A stretch of 64,000 nt of DNA from Nereocystis luetkeana. Its lineage: Eukaryota; Sar; Phaeophyceae; Laminariales; Laminariaceae. The translations under genes were made by a program, and so were the position numbers. The stretch's first letter is position 1; the number at the start of each line of letters is the position of its first letter. The stretch spans positions 3,498,770 through 3,562,769 of the forward strand of contig JARUPZ010000019.1 of assembly GCA_031213475.1 (NCBI GenBank). The letters run 5' to 3'. Shown one piece after another: positions 10,740 through 21,556 of the stretch. Under the pieces are notes generated by a model. That model did no database searches and was not told the origin of the DNA. It worked only from the letters and a program-made list of their open reading frames with translations.

Positions 10740-10985
10740 CGCTCCCCCCCGCTCTTCCCGCTCCCCTCGCTACTCCCGGTCCCCCCGGTCCCCCCGCTCC
10801 CTCCGCCCCCCCCACTCCCTCCGCTCCCTCCGCTCCCCTCGCTTCCCCCGCCCCCCCCACTCCCCCCGCTCCCTCCGTTCTCCCTGCCCCCCCCGCTCCC
10901 CCCGTTCCCTCTGCTCCCCCCGGTTCCCACGCTTCCCTCCGCTCCCCCCACTCCCTCCCCCCCTCCCCCCTCCCGCCTGCTGACA
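10470..10985. repeat. C-rich low-complexity and tandem repeat block
   Basis: Irregular repeats of CTCCCTCCGCCCCCCC and CGCTCCC type. Two longer related pieces (GACGAGGGTGGAGCACTACCCCC near 10,701 and GACAAGGGTGGCGCACTACCCCCC near 10,983) show a local duplication. Open in all frames because of composition, so long ORFs here are not evidence of coding. Confidence 0.8.
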
Positions 10986-11045
10986 AGGGTGGCGCACTAC
11001 CCCCCTGCCTGGCGTTTCGCCCCCAACTCGCGTCGGCCCCTCTCC

Positions 11046-11546
11046 CTACACTGCTTGCTCGTGAACTCCTCTCAGAACCTCTCGATCGGCCTCGTCTCTC
11101 CTTGCGATCACTCCCCCCTCCCTCACGTTGGTTGGCACTATAGGTCCGGGGGTTGTCGACTCGGCCTCGGACGTTGTCCAGGGCGTTCTGAGTTGTTCCG
11201 CTGGCGTGGTATCCGTGCTTCCCTCGTTCTGGTGGCCCTCTGAGGTACTCGGAGCTGCGCGAGCGCCGTTCTCAGTTTGCTTGTCTTCTTGTTTGTGAAG
11301 TCGCAGTTGGAGTTGGTGCGAGTGTGAAGAGAGACCAGTCGGCACCAGCACAGACGGCACCCCAGCAGGCGAGGTTTGGCTCAGACTGAACGTCTGCTTT
11401 TTTTCCTTGGAAAACCACGAACAAAAGGCACGCGCTTCGCGCTCGCGCGCCTCATTGTTAAATGCGATTGCTATATTACGGAACAGAGTGGTATGCCAGC
11501 ACAGCGGTACGATACCACGGCGGGAGCAGGACGCCCCGCCCCCCAA
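11046..11546 (-). pseudogene. Probable retroelement ORF start region
   Basis: Minus-strand open frame of 166 residues with a Ser/Thr/Gln/Glu-rich second half (HQNEGSTDTTPAEQLRTPW). It lies directly upstream of the GC-rich linker and RING-like segment. Assigned to the element by position and composition only. Confidence 0.4.
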
Positions 11547-11549
11547 CAG

Positions 11550-12061
11550 CCATCAATAGGCGGGGGTTTGCCTGGTCCATACGGCGGTAGTGTTCACGGG
11601 AAAGCTCGTCTGCCGACATCTGTATATCGCTGAATGTCTTTCCTCGCCTCTAAGAAAAGCCCACGGCTCACGGCTCCGATTCCGAGCGACAATGGAAGCC
11701 GGAAGCCTGCCCGCCCCTACGGACGGAAAGACACCCCCCTTTTACGAAGCATGCTATTGTAACGTCATCTAGAGTCCAGGCGGTGGTGGATCAGTAGATA
11801 CAGCTTGCAAGAAATCATATACCAGGTATTGAGTATTGAGCAGGTATATATTTTCTGAAATCGGGGAGACAAAAGACACGACGACGGTAGCAAAGTGATC
11901 GACTGACGAGAGACAGAACATACATGTCCGTACCACACAGAGGAATGGAAAGTAAAAGCGAATTACTTTTCTTCTTGAAGTTGATGCTGATTAGACTTTT
12001 TCGTGCTGCTCTTAATAGTAGTATGTAGTGGTGATGCACCAGACTCTTTCACAGCCTACTA
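11550..12061. other. Gene-free spacer
   Basis: AT-richer sequence with short direct repeats (TTTAATACGAAGAG-like and ACCAGGTATT motifs). No exon signal. Confidence 0.4.
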
Positions 12062-12178
12062 TTATTACGGGGAACCATAGTAAATAGGACCAATTTTGTT
12101 GGTATAAATAGGTAAATATATGTAGGTGTTTGTGTGTACCGTAGGTCCTACGTACTATATATGGTCCCCCGTATTATT
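12062..12178. repeat. MITE family A, copy 2
   Basis: ATTACGGGGAACCATAGTAAATAGGACC at the left and the complementary GGTCC..ATATGGTCCCCCGTATTAT at the right, with the family core between. Diverged copy. Confidence 0.82.
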
Positions 12179-12719
12179 ACTTACTTGAAGGAATGTGGGA
12201 ATGACGAAAGTGATAGATCTACTGTGGCACACAGCAAAGCAATGGTCTGCCGCGGGGTTTGTAGACATGCACCAGGTATTGCGCTTGTACGCACGACGGT
12301 GACAAAGTAATCAACACTATGCTTGTGGTCGTACTATCATACGAATTGAATATGTGCTTTATTTGGGTATTGATTATTAGAGAAAAAAATATCAATCGAG
12401 TCTGCACAGATTGACATACATACACAAAAGTTTTCTTTCGAGAGAAACACAGCCCACGGCCAACCCGCTCGGTGGCGGGCAAGATCAACTAGTAGTAGTA
12501 TAGATGACGGGCCGCGGAATAGTCAGAGAGCTGTCACGACGCTCTCTGTTGTTGGCCAAATGAAAAACATGCCGGTTGTTTAATTACAACAAGTTGAACG
12601 ACAGATTGACTAGAGAGAGTGCCGGAAAACGACACGAGCATCGCAACATGAAAGCGAAGTAAAAACAGTGGGGTTAATAAAGGGTTTCCCCGTCAAAAAA
12701 AAAGACGTGAAATGTCGTC

Positions 12720-13184
12720 TCAATTATTTACCACAAAAAACAGACGACGCGAAGTTCGACGTGACCTTTGAACGTTAATTTGACGAGAAGTCTGCGGAAA
12801 TGATGTCGATCTCGCCGCTCGTGCCTTTTCGTAAACAGTGAAGGCCCGCCTTTTCACCTTTTTAGTTTTTTATTATTAAATTTGACGCATCCGCCGCAGA
12901 AAAGTAGAAGTCCCACCCATGCACTTACCATTCAAGATAGGAGTCGTCCGATTCGTACATAATAATGGTCTTGCCAAACTAAGGATTCGAAGAGGAGGCA
13001 TCGTCCGGCATACTCACTTGGCGGTGTCTTGGTTAGGGGGCTGGATGTCGACGAGTAGTTTTGATTGTTGGAGGAGTCGGTAGTAATGCGTTGTGTCGGG
13101 GAGTGGGGGGGCTGGTCGCCGACAAACTGTCGTCGAATTGCATCAAACGCCGAAATTATAGTAGTAATCTGTTCTCTTTTTCCG
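12720..13184 (-). CDS. Candidate spliced gene of unknown function
   Basis: Three exon-like blocks on the minus strand. Block 1 (about 13,184-13,016) follows GTGTCAG and encodes REQITTIISAFDAIRRQFVG plus a Ser/Thr/Asn-rich stretch; it ends at a GTGAGT donor. Block 2 (12,969-12,929) encodes TIIMYESDDSYLEW and ends at GTAAGT. Block 3 (12,849-12,720) joins block 2 in phase, encodes RAFTVYEKARAARS.. and ends in TGA after 43 codons. Blocks 2 and 3 fit; the phase of block 1 to block 2 does not, so either an exon is missing or block 2 holds the start (ATG of MYESDDS). No family recognised. Confidence 0.3.
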
Positions 13185-13671
13185 GGGGACACTGACACGG
13201 AAACGGTAGGTATCCCCGCGGGTGTTTGAAGATAAAAGCGTTCGTTAGCAAAAGTGGTACGAGTCCCTACGGACGTCGGGCAGGTAGGGGTTATAGAAGA
13301 GTAGTGCGTTGCGACCGTGCATGCCTGCGTGTATATTCACATACGGCGGCCCCAGCTTGTACAGCAGACGTTTTGCGCAAAGGGGGGGGGGGAGGTTCAC
13401 ACGTCTGAGAGTTAGTTGGTGAAAAAAAAACAATTTCCTGTGCCGATTGCGTACTCCTGATGATACTCTCATCACCTACCTGTGACGCATGAACCCGCAA
13501 GAACTAAAACCTCCGGTTATCAGGTAGACGCTCTATGTAATAAACTGGCGCTACTGCCGTTGTACACCCCTTCCATTCGTGGGTCCAACCACGTGTGTTG
13601 TAGTAGTAGATCCTATATTAGTTACTACTGTAGTACGACACCCCAGGTACAGTAGTAGTTAGTAGCAGTTG

Positions 13672-13760
13672 AATGACATGTTGGCAAGATGACGGCCCGA
13701 CCAAAATGTGCGCAACCAAAAGCGGTGTAACACACACCACAACAACCGTCCCACCCGCCG
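13672..13760. repeat. Copy of the 6.2-6.5 kb short repeat
   Basis: GACATGTTGGCAAGATGACGGCCCGACCAAAATGTGCGCAACCAAAAGCGGTG matches the two units at 6,238-6,460. Confidence 0.7.
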
Positions 13761-14036
13761 CCGAGCATGATATTTACAGCAGCAGTAGATCTTGCGAACG
13801 ACACAAATCAGGGATCTGTTTTATCTGTCCCACGAAAAGTCTCATGTACCAAGGTAGACCATCAAGTCAGGACTTGACTTGTCCCGTGCATAAAAAAATG
13901 AGTCGCCCGCCTCCGGGCCACTTAGATGTATTCGCGCGCTACTGGATTATCTAGAGCTACTTTTGTGCTCGCCACCACCGCTGCAGTGTCCCTCCCGCTC
14001 CCCCGACCCCATCCCTTTCTTCGGTGGCGATACTCC

Positions 14037-14145
14037 GGAGGAGGAGGAGGATGAGGAGGAGGAGGAGGAGGAAGAGGAGGAGGAGGAGGAGGAGGAGGAG
14101 GAGGAGGAGGAGGAGGAGGAGGAGGAGGAGGAAGAGGAAGAGGAG
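14037..14145. repeat. (GAG)n microsatellite
   Basis: About 108 bases of nearly pure GAG/GGA. The Glu, Ser or Leu homopolymer ORFs across it are artefacts. Confidence 0.95.
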
Positions 14146-14479
14146 GTGAGAGGCCAGCGTCGAGTCATCCTCCGACGAGTTCTTCTTGCTTTTACCCCGA
14201 AGAAAAGGGGAAAGTAAAAGATAAAATTCGTACGAATCGAGCCGAATCATCTCGCGCGAAAAAAAAACACACACAAACACACGAACACACAAAACACAAG
14301 CACATAACACCTGGTACATACGAAGTATTACTCGAAGGAATGTAGGCCTCGCCTCCCCCCCCCCCCCCCCCCCCCCCGCCCACCGAAACTAACCAACCCT
14401 TTTGCAACTCCAAAAAAGTACCAGGTACGCCACACCTACATACGGAATTTCAAGTAGAAGTTCACTCCTACTGTATGTC

Positions 14480-14760
14480 AGATAGATCATGACCTATCTA
14501 TCTACAGTAGTAGATCATCTAGTTATTCACCTGCCCGCTGTCAGAGGTTGTGCAGGATCTACGTAGTTAACACAGATCCGACCCAGGAAACAAACATGTG
14601 CTTACAAATACAGTAGTATATAGATCACACAGGTTATACGGGTCCCACCCGACATGAGCTACTACTGCTGTAAATCACACCAGATCGGGAACAGATCTTC
14701 CTTAAAAGATCTGCTGTAGCTCGTGAGCTGTGAACGATATGTGGATGAACTGTCCGACTT
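14480..14760. repeat. GATC-rich dispersed repeat, copy
   Basis: Contains AGATAGATCATGACCTATCTATC, then AACACAGATCCGACCCAGGAAACA and AGATCGGGAACAGATCTTCC. The same ordered fragments (GATCAGATAGATC; CAGATCCAACCCAGGAA; CAGATC.GGAACAGATCT) recur at 23.0, 26.2, 38.9, 54.1 and 62.9 kb. Confidence 0.65.
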
Positions 14761-14997
14761 GTTCTTTAGTCCCCGACAAGCGTGGGCGTGCAGTCCTTCT
14801 CGGGGTTTAATACGAAGAGTTTAATACGAAGAGCGCCTTGGGGGAGGAAGAAGACACGAGCATCCGTACACTACTGTTTTGAAAATTTCAACAAATCCTC
14901 GAGAGTTTTACATACGGTACCTACGCTCCTGTAGAGCAAAAAAAACAAGTACACACCAGAGTGGGCCGCGGTGCACGCACGTACGTACGGGTGGAAA

Positions 14998-15110
14998 GGA
15001 GGGAGGGAGGAAGGGAGGGAGGGAGGGGGGACTCCTGCCTCTCGCAGTAAACGTAGACTGGTACCAGGTAAACAAAAAGCAAAAAAAAAAAAAAAAAAAA
15101 GCGATACACT
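14998..15110. repeat. Purine-rich GGGA repeat and poly-A tract
   Basis: GGAGGGAGGAAGGGAGGGAGGGAGGG near 14,999-15,030 and an A run of about 20 near 15,081-15,100. No coding signal. Confidence 0.8.
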
Positions 15111-15189
15111 TGGATGATACAAAATGCTACACGAGGTACGTTTGTCCCATAAAAAACGCGATACCACAGCAGCACGTTCATCTGATGAT

Positions 15190-15500
15190 GGCATAGTTAT
15201 AATCTCTTCACGACATTCTGAACCTCTGGTTCGGAAACGCCGCCCTTATTCCCGTCCAAACCCGTCGCAGCTAACTCACACAATTCTGGACGGAAATCTG
15301 AGGACCATTTGATATTCATATCATATACCGCAACAGTCCTTACTTCTCCGTTCAGAGCGGTACCCCCCCAACGTTGGTACAGCAGCTTCACGATTATCAT
15401 TTCATCCCCTCACGACGTTCTGAACCCCCGCTTCCGAAACACCACCCCTCTTCTCGTTCAACCCCGTCGCGGCCAACTCATACTCCCGAACACCCCCAAC
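15190..15500. repeat. Tandem duplication, about 210-bp period
   Basis: ATC.CTTCACGACATTCTGAACCTC..TTCGGAAAC.CC.CCCTT.TTC.CGT.CAA.CCCGTCGC.GC.AACTCA occurs at about 15,200-15,275 and 15,408-15,480. Both strands stay open through both copies, so a coding origin cannot be told from chance. Confidence 0.65.
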
Positions 15501-15717
15501 CCTATTCGGGTCGTTCTCTTCCAGTACCCCCCTCCCCCCGACAACCGCCACCGCCTCCGGGCGGGCCGCCAATTTATGAACACCCACGGCGGTGTGCGAC
15601 TCTTCGGCGTCCTATTTACGGGGCGGCGGCACAAAAAAAAGAAGAAAGAAAACAACAGCGACGCAACGTGGCGGAGCAGCACGGCGGAGCAGGGGTGGGG
15701 AGGAGGGTAGGGTGGGG

Positions 15718-15835
15718 GGGTGTACTCGATCTCGTGCATGGCCGTAAGCCGAATGACCATAGACCCTCGCCTACATTGCCGGGTCGGAGCACGTCGGGTT
15801 TTCACCGACCAGACACACACTGCTGATTTCTGCGT
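15718..15835 (+). repeat. Poly-G/GTACTC element, fragment
   Basis: A G-rich tract, then TGTACTCGATCTCGTGCATGGCCGTAAG, then CCGGGTCGGAGCACGTCGGGTTTTCACCGACCAG. This is the first ~115 bp of the element whose full copy starts at 16,126. Confidence 0.8.
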
Positions 15836-15879
15836 GCTGAAAGTCGAATGTTCTACGAAGTATTATAATTTCGGAAGGC

Positions 15880-15887
<8 letters not shown>

Positions 15888-15915
<28 letters not shown>
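15888..15915. repeat. (CT)n microsatellite
   Basis: Fourteen or so CT units. Confidence 0.95.
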
Positions 15916-15916
<1 letters not shown>

Positions 15917-16125
15917 ACCGGACCTTTTCCGAAACCACCGTATGGTTGTTGTTCGGTATCGGCAACCTTTACCTACCCATTTCTGGGGAAAATCGAGCGC
16001 TAAAGAAACGATCGCACCACTCCTCCCTGTGCACTCCGGTGCGCACTCGGCGCTCTTCCACGTGATAAACGGTTGCTATGTTATCGCCCAGAGTGGAAAG
16101 ATTATGGCTTCGAAGGCGGGGGTCG

Positions 16126-16662
16126 GGGAGGGGAGGGGGAGTACTCATTTATCATGCATGGCCGTAGTCGTATGACCATAGACTCTTGCATCCCTACAAT
16201 GCCGGGACGGAGCAAGTTGGGTTTTCACCGACCAGGCAGACATTGCTTGCACCAAGCGCGTAGCGCCGTGAGGTGTCCGGTGAGTCGCATGAAGGGTGAG
16301 CTGCATCCTACTAACAACCGCTTTTGAGGCGGATTTTCTAGCGTATGGATGACAGCGTCAATTAATTGATTTAATTTCTGGTGTGGCCACTTCCAGAGAC
16401 AGCAATGGGTGTTTTTACTATATAACTGCCTCGTGGGTGCCTCACCATATACACACTACGTGATACGATCATCCCCCGCACAAAAATGATCTATAACTCG
16501 ACCGCCAGCCGTGGTGACCGCCCAAAAACAAAACGAAAAAAAACGAAAAAAAAAGAAGAGAAAAACCCCCCGGTACCCTGACTGTCTAGCTCACGTAGTG
16601 AGAGGCGTGTTTTACAGCGTCGTCGCCAACCGACGCCAACCCAACCTATATATACCAGGTAT
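16126..16662 (+). repeat. Poly-G/GTACTC element, near-full copy 1
   Basis: Begins after a G-rich tract with AGTACTCATTTATCATGCATGGCCGTAGTCG. It passes through CACCGACCAGGCAGACATTGCTTGC, GCGTAGCGCCGTGAGGTGTCCGG, GCCACTTCCAGAGACAGCAATGGG and an A-rich patch, and ends CTAGCTCACGTAGTGAGAGGCG..CGCCAACCGACGCCAACCC. About 530 bp. Near-full copies in the opposite orientation lie at 18,588-19,095 and 23,340-23,858. No ORF, LTR or obvious terminal inverted repeat. The stretch TAGCTCACGTAGTGAGAGGC resembles a tRNA D-arm/A box. Confidence 0.8.
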
Positions 16663-16667
16663 AAACT

Positions 16668-16905
16668 TGTGGGGGGGGGGGGGGGGGTACTCGTGCCATG
16701 CTTGGCCATAGTGGTATGACCGTAATAGACCTTCGCGTCCCTACGATGCCGGGACGGAACACGACGTCGGGATCTCGCCAACCAGGAAGATATTACTTGC
16801 GTGCACCAAAAGCGCGAAGCGAAAGGTGACGTGCGTGGCGGGTCGCATGAAAATTTGAGCTGCATCCTACCGAGAATCGCTCCCTCGACTGCCGCCCGGG
16901 GGTAG
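16668..16905 (+). repeat. Poly-G/GTACTC element, 5'-end fragment
   Basis: A run of about 17 G then GTACTCGTGCCATGCTTGGCCATAG, continuing through CGGGACGGAACACGACGTCGGG to GGGTCGCATGAAAATTTGAGCTGCATCCTAC. It lies directly after the near-full copy at 16,126-16,662, so two elements are adjacent. Confidence 0.75.
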
Positions 16906-17158
16906 AAGTATAACTTTCGACTTGGCGATATCCGGCTAAGCAAGCCCTTGCCGAGCGGGACTGATACGAGGCGCACACGCATGGACCACGAAATGCTTGT
17001 TACGATTCGCGCCGGGGTGTTTCATCAAGAACGCTGACCACCAGTAGTGCCTTACGACTTGGCCCGAGCTTCGGCAAATTGGTTGATATTCCACATGACG
17101 TGTTCCTTCCGAGATTTTTCCTAGGGCGGTCGGGGTTAGGCTTAGGGTTAAAAGCTCA

Positions 17159-17247
17159 AGTGCCACTCTGTCCGAAATAATAGCCCTCGTTTTATCTCTA
17201 CATCGGAGTCCAAAACGGTTATTACACTCCCGAACAGAGTGGCACAT
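17159..17247. repeat. Small palindrome
   Basis: Arms AGTGCCACTCTGTCCGAAATAATAG and CTATTA-like complement GTTATTACACTCCCGAACAGAGTGGCAC, with a ~30-base loop. Single copy in this window. Could be a fold-back element. Confidence 0.6.
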
Positions 17248-17329
17248 TTCGACCATTTGGTGGAAGCTGGACGCAAGGCCCATACACCGCTCCCGAATGC
17301 GACCAGAAGAGGAGAGAGGCACAGGCGTC

Positions 17330-17725
17330 GACAGTGACAACGACATCGGCAGCAGCAACAGCAACAGCAGCAGTAACCACAACAGCAGAGACCACAACAG
17401 CAACAGCACCAGCAATATTATAGCGACACCAGCAGCACCACCACCTCCACCGACAACAACCACAACAGCGGCAGCAACAGCAACAACAACAACAACAACA
17501 ACAACAACGACAACAGCAGCGGCAGCAACACCAACACCACCAATAACCACAAAAACCACAAAACGAGCAACACCATTAAGAACAACAACACGAACGACAC
17601 CAATACCAACACCAACACTACCACTACCACCGCAAACAACACCAACACCACCACCACCAACATCAACAACAACAAACAACAAACAACATCAACAGCAACA
17701 CCAACACCAACAACAACCGCAACAA

Positions 17726-17763
<38 letters not shown>

Positions 17764-17862
17764 CCAACACCACCAACAAGCAACGACACAAACCCCAACG
17801 ACCCGACCAGCTGCACTAACACCAACACCACCAACAACGGCACCAACCACCAACAACGATGA
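17330..17862. repeat. Long imperfect (CAA/CCA/CAG)n repeat
   Basis: More than 500 bases of trinucleotide repeats based on CAA, with CCA and CAG patches. It begins right after the donor of the last identified VMA12 exon (minus strand). It leaves Thr/Gln/Pro frames open on the plus strand and Val/Leu/Gly frames on the minus strand; neither looks like a protein. Confidence 0.9.
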
Positions 17863-17867
17863 TACAC

Positions 17868-20800
17868 CTGTCGTGCGGCCTCCAACACTTCGTCGGCCTT
17901 GAGAGATCGCGTCACGAACACCAGCAACTCCACCAGCATGATGAACACCGTCCCGACAAGCCCGATCACAATGCGCTACCGTTTTCGAAAAAAAAAAAAA
18001 AAAAAAAAACAGGGTCAGAAACAAAAAAGGAGCACAGCATGACACGCAGGGACGAACAAACCACGCACAGAGAAACACGAAAACGAAAAGGCGGGAGCGG
18101 GGTAGGGAGGTGCGGTGGGGGATCGAGGGAGAGGGGGGGGGGGGGGGGGGGGGGGGTAAGTCTTTGCATTTTCGCTATCAAATAAAATAGTTGAATACTT
18201 CGTGTTAAGCTTGCTGGTTCAAGGGTGTACGCAGATACGACAAGGCCAGGCGATACGTACGCAAAGGGTCGACCAGGCAAGCCAAAAGAGACGGGTTCTA
18301 AGAAAGACAGCCTCACTTATGCTGTATTATTGACTATATCAACAAATTCCCCGCCCCTCCCTCGCCCGCCTTGCTGCTCTCCTATACCAAGGTCACTTGC
18401 TCTCATCTTCTCTGCCTCTCCGACTCTGCCTCTCGCTCGGCTTGCTCTCTCTCTCCATCTCTCCCAGCCTGTCCTTTTCTCACCCTTTCTCCCTCTCTCT
18501 CCCTCTCTCTTTCTTTTTCTCTATCTATCTCTCTTTCTCTCTAACCCCCCCTTTCTCTGCCTCTCCCCCTCTCTCCCCCCCTATGATATATGGGTTGGGT
18601 TCGCGAAGGTTGGCAACGGCACTGTAAAACATGCCGCTCACTACGTGAGCTAGACAACCAGGGTACCGTTTTTTTTTTTTTTTGGTGGTCGGTCACAGCT
18701 GGTTGTCAAGTTAAATCGTTCGTGCGAGGTGAACAACCTTTGCTCTGCACAAGTGGGAATGATCGTATCACGTACCTGGTAGTGTTATGGCAAGGCACCC
18801 AAGAGGCAGTTACATAGTACCCCCATTGCTGTCTCTGGAAATGCTTACACCGGAAATTAAATCAACTCATTGAAGCTGTCCTCCATATGCAAGAAAACCC
18901 GCCTCAAAAGCGGTTCCTAGTAGGACGCAGCTCACCCTTCATGCGACTCGCCAGACACCTCACGGTGCTTCGCGCTTGGTGCAAGCAATGCCTGCCTGGT
19001 CGGTGAAAACCCGAAATTGCTCCGTCCCGGCATTGTAGGGATGCGAGGGTCGATGGTCATATGACTACTGCCATGCATGAGATCGAGTACATATCTCCTA
19101 TCGAGTGACCCCCCCCCCTCCTCTCTCTCTCGCTGCTCCTCCCTCCCTCCCTCCCTCACATGCGACGTGTTGTCCCCCACAATGTACTTGCTCGCCCAGT
19201 AGCTGATAATAAAAGTCGTGAACATGGCCACCACCATGTTCGCACCCATGCCGGCCTGAAACTTGAACGACGCCTGAATGTCACGAACGGTTTCTCGCGG
19301 CGCCCTGAGAACAAAAAGAATGGAACGACAAGCGAAAGAAAAAACAAACAAACGAACAAAACAGAATAACAAAAAAACAAAAAAACAAAAAACAAAAAAA
19401 CAAAAAACAAAAAAACAAAAAAACAAAAAACAAAAAACACGGAACGAAACGAAACGAAAGACGAAACTCGTTTAACAAACTGCTTAGTAACGAACAAACG
19501 AACGAACGAACGAAATAAATCAAGAAGAACAAGAAACGAACGCCCGTGCGAGACGATATGCCTACAGCCAGCCGAACCACGCCTCCGCCACCAGGAGCAT
19601 TTTTTTTTTCCTTCATATTTTGCCCACGATAAGGGCAGCAATTTTCTGCCTTGCGGGGCAAAAGTTAACGACTGACGGGGCTCCCTCCTCAACAGAAGAA
19701 ATCTACCCAAATATCGCTGGAACACCATTTACGTTTTCCGCAAAAAGACTTTCGATAAATACCGTCAAGTCTAAGAGCGTCAACTTCGCACGATTGGGTG
19801 CGATCGTTTTTTTTACTTTTTTTTTCAGCGCCTCGTTTTTGAACCACAACGGCAAAAGGGTGGCTTAACGTCGAACATTTTATGTTCCACGACCAGACAT
19901 TCCCCGAAAAATGCCTTTGTTCTGCACTATTGAAAACCTGCCTCCTTTTTCTGAAAAAGTTGAAGCCCCGAAAAAAACCCGATCGCACCCCTTCCCCCCC
20001 CCTGTACGAATCAACGCTGCTTTACGGTACCTATATATAGCCCATGCCATTGCTCTTTCTTTTTTCTCGAGGTTCGGTTTTGGGTTTTAACCCTTTTAGA
20101 GCCGCAGTCCCGTTTTGGGGACAAACCAGTCAAATTTCAAATAGTTTGTCCCCAAAACGGGACTGCGGTTCTACAGGGGATAATAACCCTTTTGAGTACT
20201 GCGGCCAGTCCCGTTTTGGGGACAAACCACTCAAATTGTAAGCAGTTTGTTCCCCCAAAACGGGCCTGCAGTCCTATTAGTAGAAGGGTCGAAAGGGGTA
20301 TGGGGCTCATCAAGGGGGGGGGGCGCTCGGCGGGCAAAAAAAGTAGGAACCCCTCTACCGTATAATAGCATGCACCTTAAAGAGGCAGAGCGGCCACGGC
20401 CTGCTCACGCCTGTCCGCACCTCTGAATGTTGGAAGTCATGCGGGCGTACTCCTTTTGCTCTCTCAGCACGAGAAGCCGATCTCGTCTCTCCTCGTACCG
20501 TCGCCTTTCCTGTGCTCGCAAAAATTAGAAAAAAGAACAAGAACAAGAACAAGGAGGAAAAAAAACGAGAACAAAAAAAAGAGGGGGGCATGTTTAGGGG
20601 GACGTATACGAGTATAAGCCCCTGGTATATATTATAACCCTGGGGGGTCACCGATCTACAGTAGTACCGGGTATGTATTATCACCCTGGGGGGTTACCGA
20701 CCTACAGTACCTGGTGTATATTACCACCCTGGGGGTTCACCCATCTACAGTAGTAGTACCTGGTATATACAATCACCCTGGGGGGTCACCGACCTTCAGT

Positions 20801-21255
20801 ACCTAGTATATAGTATATATTATCACCCTGGGGGGTCACCTACCAACAGTAGTAGTACCTGGTTCGTATATATTATCACCCTGGGGGGTCACCGACCTAC
20901 AGAAGTACCTGGTATGTATTATCATCCTGGTCGGTTCTATGCCCTACGTATTATGCCATATTATACGTGCGACCGAAAAATTACTCTCGCGCAGCTTGCA
21001 AAGATGAAGTTTCGAACGAAACGATCGATCCCGCCTGCAGCTGAGGTGTTTCTGGAAGTACTACAATAGGGTATCGGATCGATCCCGCCTGCAGCTGAGG
21101 TGTTTCTGGAAGTACTACAATAGGGTATCGAATAGAAACAAAAAACGACGTTCACGCGGTTGGTAGGGAAGTCAGCCGGTTGAGTGCCAGCGTTTTAGCC
21201 AGTGCTCGGCACCTGGTACCAGGTATATAGTAGTAGCAGTAGTAGTAATAGCAGC

Positions 21256-21290
<35 letters not shown>

Positions 21291-21315
21291 CAGTAGTAGT
21301 AATAGCAGCAGCAGC

Positions 21316-21350
<35 letters not shown>

Positions 21351-21360
21351 CAGTAGTAGC

Positions 21361-21395
<35 letters not shown>

Positions 21396-21416
21396 CAGTA
21401 GTAGTAGTAGGAGTAG

Positions 21417-21491
<75 letters not shown>

Positions 21492-21503
21492 CAGTAGCAG
21501 TAG

Positions 21504-21556
<53 letters not shown>

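Larger units (their letters stand above)
6560..11550 (-). mobile_element. Degenerate R2-like non-LTR retrotransposon
   Basis: Reads right to left: Ser/Thr/Gln-rich N-terminus (11,546-11,046), GC-rich repetitive linker, RING-like zinc finger (10,200-9,990), reverse transcriptase (about 9,260-8,013), CCHC finger (about 7,380-7,330) and restriction-like endonuclease (7,313-6,816). This order, with one long ORF and a C-terminal CCHC plus restriction-like endonuclease, is that of R2/R4-type LINEs. No LTRs or integrase. Element ends are not sharply defined; the 3' untranslated part probably runs to about 6,560. Several stops and frame changes make it a dead copy. Whether it sits in a specific target site cannot be told from one copy. 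Confidence 0.85.

Noticed and set aside
10213-10983. 256-codon Pro/Ser ORF on the plus strand
   Set aside because: C-rich low-complexity repeat antisense to the retroelement; all frames are open.
6560-11550. LTR retrotransposon or virus-derived element
   Set aside because: No LTRs, protease, integrase or capsid; the C-terminal CCHC plus restriction-like endonuclease identifies an R2-type LINE.
13947-14319. Ser-rich and Leu-rich ORFs on the minus strand
   Set aside because: Translation of a (GAG)n microsatellite.
17297-17902. 201-codon Thr/Gln/Pro ORF on the plus strand
   Set aside because: Repeat-derived; overlaps a real minus-strand VMA12 exon at its end.
20600-20945. Second CRISPR-like array
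   Set aside because: Spacers are just diverged parts of the ~45-bp unit.
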